Part shown: piece by piece, positions 1-7,447 of the stretch
How positions within the stretch are numbered: position 1 is the first letter of the stretch
How the letters are laid out: each line of letters starts with the position of its first letter
Assembly (NCBI GenBank): GCA_964485235.1
Contig: CAZAIO010000062.1
Coordinates: forward strand, 1 to 16,177
DNA from: CAZAIO01 sp964485235
GTDB taxonomy: Bacteria; Chloroflexota; Dehalococcoidia; GIF9; UBA5629
Direction: 5' to 3'
DNA length: 16,177 nucleotides
The notes under the pieces: generated by a model
What the model was told of the DNA's origin: nothing
Databases searched by the model: none
What the model saw: the letters and a program-made list of their open reading frames with translations, nothing else
Program-made: the position numbers and the translations under genes

Positions 1-402
1 TTCGTCTTCGTACTGGAAGTAGTCGCCCACGTCCTCCACGTAGACCTTGAACAAATGGGGGAACTCTCACTCAAAGCGAAAAAAAAGGTAGACCTGAACA
101 CCGGATGTGCGGTATTCGCTGAGACTGATGTAGTCTCCCTTATTTCCGAAGGCAATACACGGGAAGATATTTTAGCTGGTCTTCACCGTTCGCTTGCAGC
201 CCAAATCTACAGCCTTGCAGAGCGACTTGGCATAGAAAAGGAATGTGCATTAATCGGGGGAGGTGCTAAAAATATCGGACTTGTACGCAGCCTTGAAGAA
301 TCGATGGGAATACCGCTGGCGGTCCCCGATGAACCTCAGATTGTCACGGCATACGGTGCTGCTCTGCTGGCAAAACAGGCCGGTAACAAATCACAACCTT
401 AA
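1..402 (+). CDS. 2-hydroxyacyl-CoA dehydratase activator (BcrA/BadF/HgdC-type ATPase), C-terminal part
   Basis: This is the 3' end of an ASKHA-fold activator; the reading frame is open to the left edge, so the start is missing. Proteins of this family bind ATP and a [4Fe-4S] cluster shared by two subunits, and drive one electron into 2-hydroxyacyl-CoA dehydratase or benzoyl-CoA reductase type enzymes. Visible here are the LEVVAHVL helix, the MGELSLKAK segment, a cluster-ligand Cys in TGCAVFAETDVVSL (codon at 106-108), the adenosine-site GGGAKNIG and the C-terminal PDEPQIVTAYGAALLA. All match the family in order, and the stop is TAA at 400-402. The few residues before LEVVA (FVFV) do not resemble the expected GxGKF, so the first 12 or so bases may be a contig-end artefact. 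The partner dehydratase is not in the window. Confidence 0.85.
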   Translation, partial: FVFVLEVVAHVLHVDLEQMGELSLKAKKKVDLNTGCAVFAETDVVSLISEGNTREDILAGLHRSLAAQIYSLAERLGIEKECALIGGGAKNIGLVRSLEESMGIPLAVPDEPQIVTAYGAALLAKQAGNKSQP

Positions 403-446
403 CGTATTTTTCCTCCGGGCACCCTTAGCTATTGTAACTTTCGTCA

Positions 447-475
447 CATACTACAACTTAATCCCGTTATATAAT
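447..475 (+). promoter_or_regulatory. Possible sigma-A promoter of the small heat-shock gene
   Basis: A perfect TATAAT lies at 470-475, 37 bases before the hsp20 start codon, in an AT-rich stretch. At the usual 17-base spacing the upstream hexamer (CATACT, 447-452) is poor, so the -35 element is doubtful. No CIRCE-type inverted repeat (TTAGCACTC-N9-GAGTGCTAA) is seen. Confidence 0.3.
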
Positions 476-512
476 TTTCTTAAAGTAAATTATTAAGTAA
501 GGAGGTTATAGT

Positions 513-1046
513 ATGAACATTATACTACGAAGAAATCCAGCGGAGGTTGTCCGGTATCCTTCGTTATTCCATAGCCCGCTAAGCATGATAGAAGAGCTCA
601 ATGAGCTATCGGGAAAATTCTGGGAAGCCTGGCCTGAAATGACCGGAGGCGATATCGTACCGCGGACGGAGATGTATGAGGATAACGGCAACCTGATCGT
701 AAAAACGGAGATGCCGGGCATCAATAAAGAAGACGTCGATATTTCTCTGGAGGGTGATATTCTTACGCTAAAGGCTGAGAAGAAAGAGGAAGAAGTTACG
801 GAAGAAGCAGATTACTATGCACGTGAAGTACGATACGGTAATTATAGCCGTTCGGTTAAGCTCCCGTTCCGGATTAACAATGAGAAAATCGAAGCTACTC
901 TGGAAAACGGTGTACTTGAACTGAAGCTGCCCAAAGCGGAAGAGGCAAAACCGAAGAAGATCGAAGTAAAATCGCAGCTTCCCGAAACGGAGCACAAGGA
1001 ACCTAAAAAACGCGCAAAACGCGCTACGAAAAAGACAGAAAAGTAA
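513..1046 (+). CDS. Small heat-shock protein, Hsp20/alpha-crystallin family
   Basis: A 177-residue ATP-independent holdase that would bind unfolding proteins in the cytoplasm as an oligomer. The alpha-crystallin domain spans about residues 49-142. It begins at IVPRTEMYED, contains the MPGINKEDVDISLE strand-loop typical of bacterial Hsp20, and ends with the family signature ATLENGVLELKLPK (128-141). An I-x-V oligomerisation motif (IEV, 150-152) follows. The last 20 or so residues are very rich in Lys and Arg (KKRAKRATKK), longer and more basic than in most homologues. The start is well supported: TAAGGAGG lies eight to nine bases before ATG. The gene is monocistronic, with a strong terminator just downstream. 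Confidence 0.95.
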   Translation: MNIILRRNPAEVVRYPSLFHSPLSMIEELNELSGKFWEAWPEMTGGDIVPRTEMYEDNGNLIVKTEMPGINKEDVDISLEGDILTLKAEKKEEEVTEEADYYAREVRYGNYSRSVKLPFRINNEKIEATLENGVLELKLPKAEEAKPKKIEVKSQLPETEHKEPKKRAKRATKKTEK

Positions 1047-1065
1047 CCGGTCCGGATAATAAGAG

Positions 1066-1094
1066 AGAAGAGGGCAGTGCCCTCTTCTTTTTTT
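1066..1094 (+). terminator. Rho-independent terminator of hsp20
   Basis: A perfect 10-bp stem (AGAAGAGGGC at 1066-1075 with GCCCTCTTCT at 1079-1088), a 3-base loop and an uninterrupted run of six T (1089-1094), 20 bases after the hsp20 stop codon. Confidence 0.93.
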
Positions 1095-1173
1095 ATGTCT
1101 CGTGATATCGGTTATTTTGACAAGAAAAGCCCGCCGATTTACCATGTGATCATAAATATGATTAGCTGATACA

Positions 1174-1188
1174 GGAGTAAATGGATTG
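1174..1188 (+). promoter_or_regulatory. Ribosome binding site fixing a TTG start for the M20 peptidase
   Basis: GGAG at 1174-1177 is eight bases before TTG (1186-1188). An ATG at 1181 is out of frame and stops after two codons. The in-frame stop TGA at 1159-1161 rules out an upstream start in the peptidase frame. Confidence 0.75.
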
Positions 1189-2463
1189 AACGTTGAAGAT
1201 ATCTTGTCAGACCTGATTCGTATACAAACGGTAAATCCGCCCGGCAATGAGATAGAACTGGCGAAATATCTCAAGGACCTGTTCGATAACAACAGTATCA
1301 AAAATGAGATTATCGAGTCGAGCCCCGGCCGTGCCAGTTTCTTCGCATATCTGGGAGAAGGCAAAAAAAGCCTTCTTTTCCTTTCTCATACCGATGTTGT
1401 CCCCGCAACAGACGGATGGAACTTTCCTCCTTTCTCCGGAGAGATTAAGAATGGTTTTGTGTACGGTCGCGGTGCGCTTGATTGCAAGGGGCTCGTTGCA
1501 GCAGAAGCATTCGCGGTCATCCGGCTGGCACGTGAGAAAAAGCTAGAAGGGAGACTGGTTTTCGCGGCAACTGCCGACGAAGAGACAGGAGGTATGTACG
1601 GGGTAAAGTATCTAATCGAGAACCACAAAGACAAATTCACCGTCGATTTCGCTGTAAACGAAGGAGCTGAACCGCCGATCAATGCCGACGGCACGACATT
1701 TCACTTCATCGGAACAGGAGAAAAGGGACTCGCCTGGGTGAAGCTGGAGGCGAAGGGCTTTTCTGCTCACGGCTCGCTCCCCATGCTGGGAGATAACGCA
1801 GTTATAAAAATGGCAAATGCGATAAAGCACCTTGCCGATTACCGGCCGGAGGTCATTCTGACCCCGGAAGTGGAAAGGATTTTTAGAACAGTCGCCAAAC
1901 TCAAGGGACTGGACATAGAGATTAATAAAGACAATATCGATGAAATCATAGCGAATATAGAGGACAGGACATTTGCAAGCTATCTCTCCGCCATTACGCG
2001 CATGACGGTATCGCCTGATGTCATTCACGGCGGCGTAAAAACAAACATTATTCCCGACCTTTGTGAAGCCGAAGTTGACGTCCGGTTCATGCCGGGGCAG
2101 GATAGGACCTACGTATTGAATGAACTTAGCAAAATAACGGGTGGTTTAGATGGAGAAATCACTCATTATAATACGCCGACAACTTCGGACGCCGGTACCG
2201 ACTATTACCGTATTATTGCCGGTACATTGAAAGAATTTATCGGCGATTCACCGGTAGTACCGAGCATTTCATCAGGCGGTACCGATTCAAGGTTTTTAAG
2301 GGATATCGGCATACCATGTTACGGTGTCGGCATGATGACATTCAAATCGGACCAGGAAATGAGGCAGGCCGTACATGGTAAAAATGAAAAGCTGGATATC
2401 GAGAGCCTTCGTCTAAAGTCTGATTTCCTGAAAAAACTGGCCGAAAACTACCTCACCGCATAA
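1186..2463 (+). CDS. M20 family metallopeptidase (ArgE/DapE/ACY1/CPG2 type)
   Basis: A 425-residue two-zinc amidohydrolase or exopeptidase, full length for the family. Metal and catalytic residues are in order: H68 and D70 in SHTDVVPA, bridging D99 in GRGALDCKG, the catalytic pair E132-E133 in ADEETGG, E159 in VNEGAE, and H397 in QAVHGKNE. The dimerisation/lid domain lies at about 180-300, with GFSAHGSLP and HGGVKTNIIPD. SSGGTDSR (362-369) is the usual substrate-carboxylate loop. The family hydrolyses N-acyl amino acids, succinyl-diaminopimelate or small peptides; the sequence does not settle which. Neighbours give no pathway clue, so argE or dapE should not be assigned. The start is TTG at 1186. 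Confidence 0.92.
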   Translation: MNVEDILSDLIRIQTVNPPGNEIELAKYLKDLFDNNSIKNEIIESSPGRASFFAYLGEGKKSLLFLSHTDVVPATDGWNFPPFSGEIKNGFVYGRGALDCKGLVAAEAFAVIRLAREKKLEGRLVFAATADEETGGMYGVKYLIENHKDKFTVDFAVNEGAEPPINADGTTFHFIGTGEKGLAWVKLEAKGFSAHGSLPMLGDNAVIKMANAIKHLADYRPEVILTPEVERIFRTVAKLKGLDIEINKDNIDEIIANIEDRTFASYLSAITRMTVSPDVIHGGVKTNIIPDLCEAEVDVRFMPGQDRTYVLNELSKITGGLDGEITHYNTPTTSDAGTDYYRIIAGTLKEFIGDSPVVPSISSGGTDSRFLRDIGIPCYGVGMMTFKSDQEMRQAVHGKNEKLDIESLRLKSDFLKKLAENYLTA

Positions 2464-2533
2464 TTATTGCAGCATATTGTAAAAATAAGTCACTCCCAGA
2501 AACCAGGGATAGCCGGGCAGGCTCACTATATAT

Positions 2534-2550
2534 CTGTTGTTTTACAACAG
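2534..2550. terminator. Hairpin between convergent genes
   Basis: CTGTTGT (2534-2540), loop TTT, ACAACAG (2544-2550): a perfect 7-bp stem two bases beyond the TAG stop of the leftward operon and 71 bases beyond the M20 stop. No T-run follows on either strand, so it is at best a weak or bidirectional terminator or an mRNA 3'-end protecting hairpin. Confidence 0.35.
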
Positions 2551-2552
2551 GG

Positions 2553-3398
2553 CTACTGTACGCGTCGTTCTCTATACCCTGCTATATAGCGTCTGGCGTA
2601 GCTGTCGCGTGCCAGGACAAGGTCTGCCGCCAGGACAATAGGACGTATCTTTGCCACATCAACAATGAGAGAGTTCGCACCTGAGGCGATGACGATCGAG
2701 ACAAATGCATTATTGATCACCTCGCGCTCCGGAAGTCCAAAGGATATATTGCTTGCACCCAGCGTAAAGTTCACCCCCAGTTCGGCTTTCACCCGCCGGA
2801 TGGTCTCTATTGTAATCATTCCCGAATTGGTATTGGCGCCAACGGCAAAGGCGAGACAATCGATCATTACGTCCTCGCGCGGGATTCCCGCCTCCTCAGC
2901 CCGTTTTACTATCTTATGTGCGATAGCCACACGCCGGTCGACATCGACCGGTATACCGTCGTCGTCTTGTGTGAGGCCGATAACCGCTGCTTTATATTGA
3001 CGCACCAGAGGCAGTACTCGCTCAAGAGAATGCTCTTCTCCGGTAACGGAATTTATCAGCGGTTTACCCCTGTACACTTTTAACGCCTCCGCCAGAGCCT
3101 CAGGGTGAGCGCTGTCGATACAAAGCGGCACGTCCACGGTATCCATTACCAGTTGCACCGCGCGGGGGAGCAGGTCCGCTTCATTTACGCCAAAAGCTCC
3201 AACGTTTACATCAATGATGTCGGCACCTGCTTCAACCTGGGCTAATGCATCTCTTTTTACAATTTCCATATCTCCAGATGCCAGTGCCTCGGAAAGTTTT
3301 TTTCTGCCGGATGGATTTATTTTTTCGCCGATCAGCACCGTTGGCCTGCCATCGCCGATTATAACTTCCTTCTTTTCGCTTGTTATCTTTGTATCCAT
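2553..3398 (-). CDS. Methyltetrahydrofolate:corrinoid protein methyltransferase (pterin-binding/DHPS-fold)
   Basis: A 281-residue TIM-barrel pterin-binding protein like AcsE/MeTr and the methyltransferase II of O-demethylase systems. It would move a methyl group between the corrinoid protein and tetrahydrofolate in the cytoplasm. Visible signatures are IGEKINPSGRK (23-33), ADIIDVNVG (59-67), PLCIDS (91-96), INSVTGE (115-121) and LGASNISFGLP (213-223), whose Asn217 corresponds to the conserved pterin/methyl-activating Asn of MeTr. The length fits the family (about 260-280). The ATG overlaps the TGA of the reactivator by one base (TGATG, 3396-3400) and has GGAGG seven bases upstream, so translational coupling is likely. 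A dihydropteroate synthase is less likely, given the context and the GASNISFGLP motif. Confidence 0.92.
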   Translation of the reverse strand: MDTKITSEKKEVIIGDGRPTVLIGEKINPSGRKKLSEALASGDMEIVKRDALAQVEAGADIIDVNVGAFGVNEADLLPRAVQLVMDTVDVPLCIDSAHPEALAEALKVYRGKPLINSVTGEEHSLERVLPLVRQYKAAVIGLTQDDDGIPVDVDRRVAIAHKIVKRAEEAGIPREDVMIDCLAFAVGANTNSGMITIETIRRVKAELGVNFTLGASNISFGLPEREVINNAFVSIVIASGANSLIVDVAKIRPIVLAADLVLARDSYARRYIAGYRERRVQ

Positions 3399-5236
3399 CA
3401 GCGTACCTCCTCTCTTTTGCCGTTTCTCAATCTGTAAGTACCAAGATAGTTAGCCTGAACGAAAGTCTGATTGAAATGAGGCTCCCCGGCCAGTTCGATG
3501 TAATTGATCTTCGAAACTATGATACGGGCTTTTTCTCTTACGACAGAAGATATAAGCGCCAGTCTTGCCCCGGTACCAGCGGCATTCCCTACCTGCCTGA
3601 AACGCTCTGTAGACAGAGAGGGCAACATTCCTATAGCCATAGCATTAACAACATCAATATAGGTGCCGAAAGCCCCCGCAATGATAATTTCATCTATCTC
3701 TTCTTCATCGCGCCCAAATGAGTCCAGGAGTATCTGGATACCCGTTCTGATCGCTGCCTTGGCAAGTTGTAACTCCCTCACATCCTGCTGCGTGATTACA
3801 ATAGCCGGTTGGCCGCGCCTTTCCGCTTCACTGACCAGCATGAATTCAGGCTTCCCGCCGGTGATACGTACCCGCGGATGGTCCCGGGCCATCCTGCCGC
3901 TTTCGTCCAGTATACCGGCATTATAAAGCTGGGCCATCGCATCCAGTATCCCCGAACCGCAAATGCCTATCGCCGGAGCCCTGTCGATCGTCTGGTACTG
4001 TATAATGTCATCGACTATTCTTAGCCGCTCAATCGCTCCGCTGGTAGCCCTCATTCCGTCTTTAATATGCCATCCCTCGAAAGCTGGCCCCGAAGCACAT
4101 GAAACAGTGGCTATCCGTCCATGATCGATGATAGAGACCTCCGTATTTGTCCCTATATCAAGCGCGATCACGACTTTATCACTTCCTTCATCCGCCACGG
4201 TTAGCAGGACAGCCGTATGGTCCGAGCCTACAAAACCGGCAATATTGGGAGGCAAATGCAGATAAGCTCCACCTGCTATATGCAGTCCTGTGTCGCGTGC
4301 TTTTATATCCAGCCCCATACTGACAACCGGCACATATGGCGAGAGGGCAAGTTGTCTTACCGGCAGGTCGAGCAGCAAATGGTGCATTGCGGTATTACCG
4401 ACCACTACCATATCAACGATATCTCCCGCTGAAACTCCCGCCTCGTTGCACAGGTCTTTCGCAAGCCGGTTCAAATCGTCGACAATAAGCTTTTGAAGCT
4501 GCCGGCTCCTGGCTTTTGATTCCATCGCATAAAGAATACGGCTTATGATATCCGCACCGTAATTCACCTGCGGATTGGTTATACCTTTCTTTGCCAGAGT
4601 ATTTCCGCTGTCAAGATCGATCAGATACCCGGATACCTTGGATGTGCCCAGGTCCACTGCAAGTCCCAGGTCACGACCTTTTGTCGAGCCCAGCGCGATT
4701 ATCTCTCCATCGCGCACAACAACCCTGCATCGCCATTTCAACGAACGTATTTGATTCGTAAGCCCCCGTAATACACGGTCGTCTACGGTTGTACACTGTA
4801 CGTTTCCCTCTTTTTGCAATGCCGCGATCAGACGGTCTACGTCAGCTAGAGGGTCATCGAGAGTAGGTTGTGTCAAAACAATATTACGGGATTTCACACG
4901 CGGCTCAGGGCTTACCTTTATCTCCAGTCCTTCTACCTGGAGCCGCTGCATGGTTGAAAGCGATTCCGGCGGAACATGGACTGTACAATCACCATCAGGG
5001 AAGACCTGGCAGGCCAGGCGCCATCCGTCTTTCAACTGCTGTGCTGAAAAGAAGTCTTTCTCTGCAGCCGTGGGAGGAGATACTTTCCCAGATAAGACCT
5101 TTACGCGGCAGGAATGACAACTCCCCTGTCCTCCGCACAAGCTGACAATACCCACGCCGAGCCTCCGGGCACAGTCCAGAAGCGATTCGTTCTTCAGGCA
5201 TTCTCCCCTTCTCCCAACAGGTTCAAAATCGATCAT
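3398..5236 (-). CDS. RACo-type corrinoid activation/regeneration protein ([2Fe-2S] plus ASKHA ATPase, DUF4445)
   Basis: A 612-residue ATP-dependent reductive activator that returns inactive Co(II) corrinoid to Co(I). The N-terminal ferredoxin-like domain carries C34, C40, C43 and C76 (CGGQGSCHSC, then LACQVF), the C-x5-C-x2-C...C pattern of a [2Fe-2S] cluster. A linker follows (about 90-185). The ASKHA ATPase domain contains LAVDLGTSKV (192-201), VGNTAMHHLL (279-288), PPNIAGFVGSDH (329-340), ALDIGTNTEV (358-367), GICGSG (424-429), QLAKAAI (490-496), GAFGTYID (521-528) and GNAAGTGA (550-557). Length and domain order match RACo and the activating enzymes of O-demethylases. The ATG at 5236 is the first possible start after an in-frame stop at 5260, yet no Shine-Dalgarno is present. 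A TATAAT on the minus strand (5255-5250) sits just upstream, so a short-leader internal transcript is possible. Confidence 0.94.
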   Translation of the reverse strand: MIDFEPVGRRGECLKNESLLDCARRLGVGIVSLCGGQGSCHSCRVKVLSGKVSPPTAAEKDFFSAQQLKDGWRLACQVFPDGDCTVHVPPESLSTMQRLQVEGLEIKVSPEPRVKSRNIVLTQPTLDDPLADVDRLIAALQKEGNVQCTTVDDRVLRGLTNQIRSLKWRCRVVVRDGEIIALGSTKGRDLGLAVDLGTSKVSGYLIDLDSGNTLAKKGITNPQVNYGADIISRILYAMESKARSRQLQKLIVDDLNRLAKDLCNEAGVSAGDIVDMVVVGNTAMHHLLLDLPVRQLALSPYVPVVSMGLDIKARDTGLHIAGGAYLHLPPNIAGFVGSDHTAVLLTVADEGSDKVVIALDIGTNTEVSIIDHGRIATVSCASGPAFEGWHIKDGMRATSGAIERLRIVDDIIQYQTIDRAPAIGICGSGILDAMAQLYNAGILDESGRMARDHPRVRITGGKPEFMLVSEAERRGQPAIVITQQDVRELQLAKAAIRTGIQILLDSFGRDEEEIDEIIIAGAFGTYIDVVNAMAIGMLPSLSTERFRQVGNAAGTGARLALISSVVREKARIIVSKINYIELAGEPHFNQTFVQANYLGTYRLRNGKREEVR

Positions 5237-5276
5237 AATAGGAGTCTTTATTATATTTTACCGGTTTTCTATGTTT

Positions 5277-5969
5277 TTATGTGTTTTCGTATTTATACGG
5301 ACACGTTTCACTGAGACCACAGTCGGCACATATATCCGCCGGCGTCCATGGTGACATTTCACGACCCGCGCCTATAACCATTGAAGTCGATTTACGCGGT
5401 ACCATGACGCTTGAAGACGTAAGGCTCACGCCGATATCTTCTGCATGTACAAGGTCAAGCAACCATCCCTGCTCCGTGAGGGGCAGGCATGGCATCCCGG
5501 GATTGACAGGCCTGCTTATCTTATAACCGTGGGATGCAACCTCTTCGGCAATAAGCCTGGTGGCTTCTCTGGCAAGAGCGTCGACTGCCGTACTGCCTAT
5601 TCCGTCTAACAGTATACTCCGTAAAGCCTCACTCCTGCATGAATATTCGGTCACCTGTTTTTCAAGGTCAGGCCCGATCGTACATACCGACACGGCTATT
5701 TCTTCCGAACCCGGTATCGTCGAAGTCAACAACCGGCTGCACATATAGCTTGCCGCAGTTATTGAGAACTGTTTTTTATCCATTTCCTCGGCGGTGAAAA
5801 TTCTATATGTTATAGCCGGTTTTAAAAGGTCATAGTTGGCGACTTCGTTAATAAGCTCATGAACGACACGCTCGATCTCCGGCTTAACCTCTCCCCTTCC
5901 ACTAAATCCCTGCCGGCGCATGATTTCGCCGGTTTCCAGTTTCAGGCTCACGCTATTTACTACGGGCAT
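5277..5969 (-). CDS. Stand-alone MetH-activation-domain-like protein (vitamin B12-dependent methionine synthase activation region)
   Basis: A 230-residue protein resembling the C-terminal AdoMet-binding reactivation domain of MetH and stand-alone homologues of the TM0269 type. Signatures: KPAITYRIF (50-58), EIAVSVCTIGPDLEKQV (90-106), LDGIGSTAVDALA (121-133), and RPVNPGMPCLPLTEQ (153-167), the counterpart of the R-x-x-P-G-Y-P-A-C-P loop of MetH. LLDLVHAEDIGVSLTSSSVMVPRKSTSMVIG (170-200) covers the strand and helix after that loop. The C-terminus adds CADCGLSETCPY (C214, C217, C223), a likely metal or Fe-S site typical of the stand-alone proteins and absent from MetH. Met159 stands where MetH has Tyr. 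AAGGAG lies four bases before the ATG. Its role in corrinoid reactivation or corrinoid-protein handling is inferred from fold and operon. Confidence 0.85.
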   Translation of the reverse strand: MPVVNSVSLKLETGEIMRRQGFSGRGEVKPEIERVVHELINEVANYDLLKPAITYRIFTAEEMDKKQFSITAASYMCSRLLTSTIPGSEEIAVSVCTIGPDLEKQVTEYSCRSEALRSILLDGIGSTAVDALAREATRLIAEEVASHGYKISRPVNPGMPCLPLTEQGWLLDLVHAEDIGVSLTSSSVMVPRKSTSMVIGAGREMSPWTPADICADCGLSETCPYKYENT

Positions 5970-6001
5970 CTATCTCCTTACTTGTGTTTAACCAAGAAAG
6001 A

Positions 6002-6036
6002 GAGTATGCGCTCAGGATAAAAATTATCGCATACTC
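6002..6036 (-). terminator. Intercistronic hairpin inside the methyl-transfer operon
   Basis: A perfect 9-bp inverted repeat (GAGTATGCG 6002-6010, CGCATACTC 6028-6036) with a 17-base loop, in the 102-base gap after the UroD-fold gene. Read leftwards it is followed by TCTTTCTTGGTT, only moderately T-rich. It could be a leaky terminator or an mRNA-stabilising hairpin that keeps the two upstream genes more abundant than the reactivators. Confidence 0.45.
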
Positions 6037-6071
6037 CCGCTTTTACTCTACTACAATAGTTTACAGGCTAT

Positions 6072-7409
6072 TTACTTATATACTCCATAGTTCTTGGTAG
6101 TATCAACCATGGCTTTGAGATTATCCGGCTTCACATCATCGAAAAACGCTCCGTTAGAAAGGATAAAACCACCTCCTTTACCGGCAACTTCGATGAGATT
6201 TTTAACGTAGTCTTCAACCTGTTTTGCAGTACCTACTGTTAACAGATCGGTACGCATGTTACCGGCTATACACGCAACATCTTCCAATGCTTCTTTCGCC
6301 TTAGCCATATCGGTCAGATCAAACATCCAAAGCACTTTACCTTTTGGCAGGTCTTTAATAACGTTTAGACGCGTATTATAACCTCCTTCAGCGACAGGAA
6401 ACGGTACACAGCCTTCTTCAATCAGTCCCATCATTACCTTTTTGAATGTGGGCCAATAGAATTTTCTGAATTGCTCATCGGAGAGGAACCCGTCGGCCCC
6501 CTTGTGCAGCGGCATAAATATTATTGGTCTTGCATTCATCCGGGCCGCTCCTACACCCATCTTTATCATTATGGGAGTAATCGCTTCCATGGCCTCCAGG
6601 AGTTTTTCAGGACGTCGGTACATGTCCAGCATAATACCTTTGGTACCTCTTAATGTATCGCCGATCACGTCGAACGGCGCTTTGGTAAACCCTGCCAATA
6701 AAGACGGGAATCCCTTTGTTGCCATTTCAACGTCGAAACCTCCCACTGCACCAGCCCATTTTAAGGCTTCTGCTCCGGCCTCGAAAAGTGCTTTATAAGT
6801 CTCTTGAACAGGCGGCAATCCAAAAGGAATAAAATTGAAAGCGACGCCATATATCTCAAGTATACCGGTCAGTGCGGGCAACATCTTGAATCCATCGAGC
6901 TTACCAAATACACGGGGCAAATAATTATGACTGAAGAAGTTAGATGGGTCATCGATCAAGTCGTCATACTCTTCAGGCATCATATATTCACCTTCACAAG
7001 CCTGATAGGAATGTTCCGATGGTACTCCATGACCCGGCCATGCATAGAGCTTATAATCAAGAATCTCATAGAACTTCCCCGGACCAGGTCCGGCACATCC
7101 CATATGTGCATCCGGTTCGTAATCGAGCACGAACTTTCTCCATGCCTCAGTACATTTATTATAATCATACATCACATCTTCCGGAGTATAGCCGGAGTAG
7201 AAGGCAGGGAAAAAACTGGGAAGAGGCAGAACTGGCACCTTGTCCGGCTTTTTCTTCATCTGAATCGCATCTTTTATTCTGGTCACCCTCTCTTTGTATG
7301 ACTTTTCCGCCTCATGGCTAACAAATTCAACCCCCTGAGGTGAAAGCCATTTATCGAACATCTCTTCCTGTTTTTCATCCGGTGATAACTGTTCCCATGT
7401 CCTAGCCAT
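6072..7409 (-). CDS. Uroporphyrinogen decarboxylase-fold methyltransferase, candidate substrate:corrinoid methyltransferase
   Basis: A 445-residue member of the UroD/MtaA superfamily, longer than true HemE (about 350). The family includes MtaA/MtbA/CmuA-type methyltransferases and O-demethylase methyltransferase I enzymes. Recognisable parts: an N-terminal helical extension (1-45), PDKVPVLP (55-62), FIPFGLPPVQETYKALFEAG (193-212), RGTKGIMLDMYRRPEKLLEAME (254-275), FMPLHKGADGFLSDEQF (298-314) and WMFDLTDMAKAKE (361-373). VACIAGNMRTDLLTVGT (378-394) and GKGGGFILSNGAFFD (410-424) close the barrel. H302, C334 and C380 are candidate zinc ligands for activating a methyl donor or the receiving thiol; this is inference. 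Context (corrinoid protein 38 bases upstream) argues for a methyl-transfer role and against haem synthesis. GGAGG lies eight bases before the ATG. The donor substrate is unknown. Confidence 0.88.
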   Translation of the reverse strand: MARTWEQLSPDEKQEEMFDKWLSPQGVEFVSHEAEKSYKERVTRIKDAIQMKKKPDKVPVLPLPSFFPAFYSGYTPEDVMYDYNKCTEAWRKFVLDYEPDAHMGCAGPGPGKFYEILDYKLYAWPGHGVPSEHSYQACEGEYMMPEEYDDLIDDPSNFFSHNYLPRVFGKLDGFKMLPALTGILEIYGVAFNFIPFGLPPVQETYKALFEAGAEALKWAGAVGGFDVEMATKGFPSLLAGFTKAPFDVIGDTLRGTKGIMLDMYRRPEKLLEAMEAITPIMIKMGVGAARMNARPIIFMPLHKGADGFLSDEQFRKFYWPTFKKVMMGLIEEGCVPFPVAEGGYNTRLNVIKDLPKGKVLWMFDLTDMAKAKEALEDVACIAGNMRTDLLTVGTAKQVEDYVKNLIEVAGKGGGFILSNGAFFDDVKPDNLKAMVDTTKNYGVYK

Positions 7410-7447
7410 TTCAATAACCTCCTGCGATTATCTATCCGAATTATTAA

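Noticed and set aside
1..50. Protein-like reading on the minus strand of the first 50 bases
   Set aside because: It looks plausible in codon use but is antisense to the activase frame, which matches its family from about base 13 onward.
403..512. CIRCE operator upstream of hsp20
   Set aside because: No TTAGCACTC-N9-GAGTGCTAA-like inverted repeat is present.
768..1364. 198-codon open frame on the minus strand across hsp20 and the start of the M20 gene
   Set aside because: It is antisense to two well-supported genes, runs through the hsp20 terminator, and its product (Phe/Leu/Arg-rich) resembles no family.
6804..7301. 165-codon plus-strand frame within the UroD-fold gene
   Set aside because: Antisense shadow of a strongly conserved gene; no ribosome site and no recognisable product.
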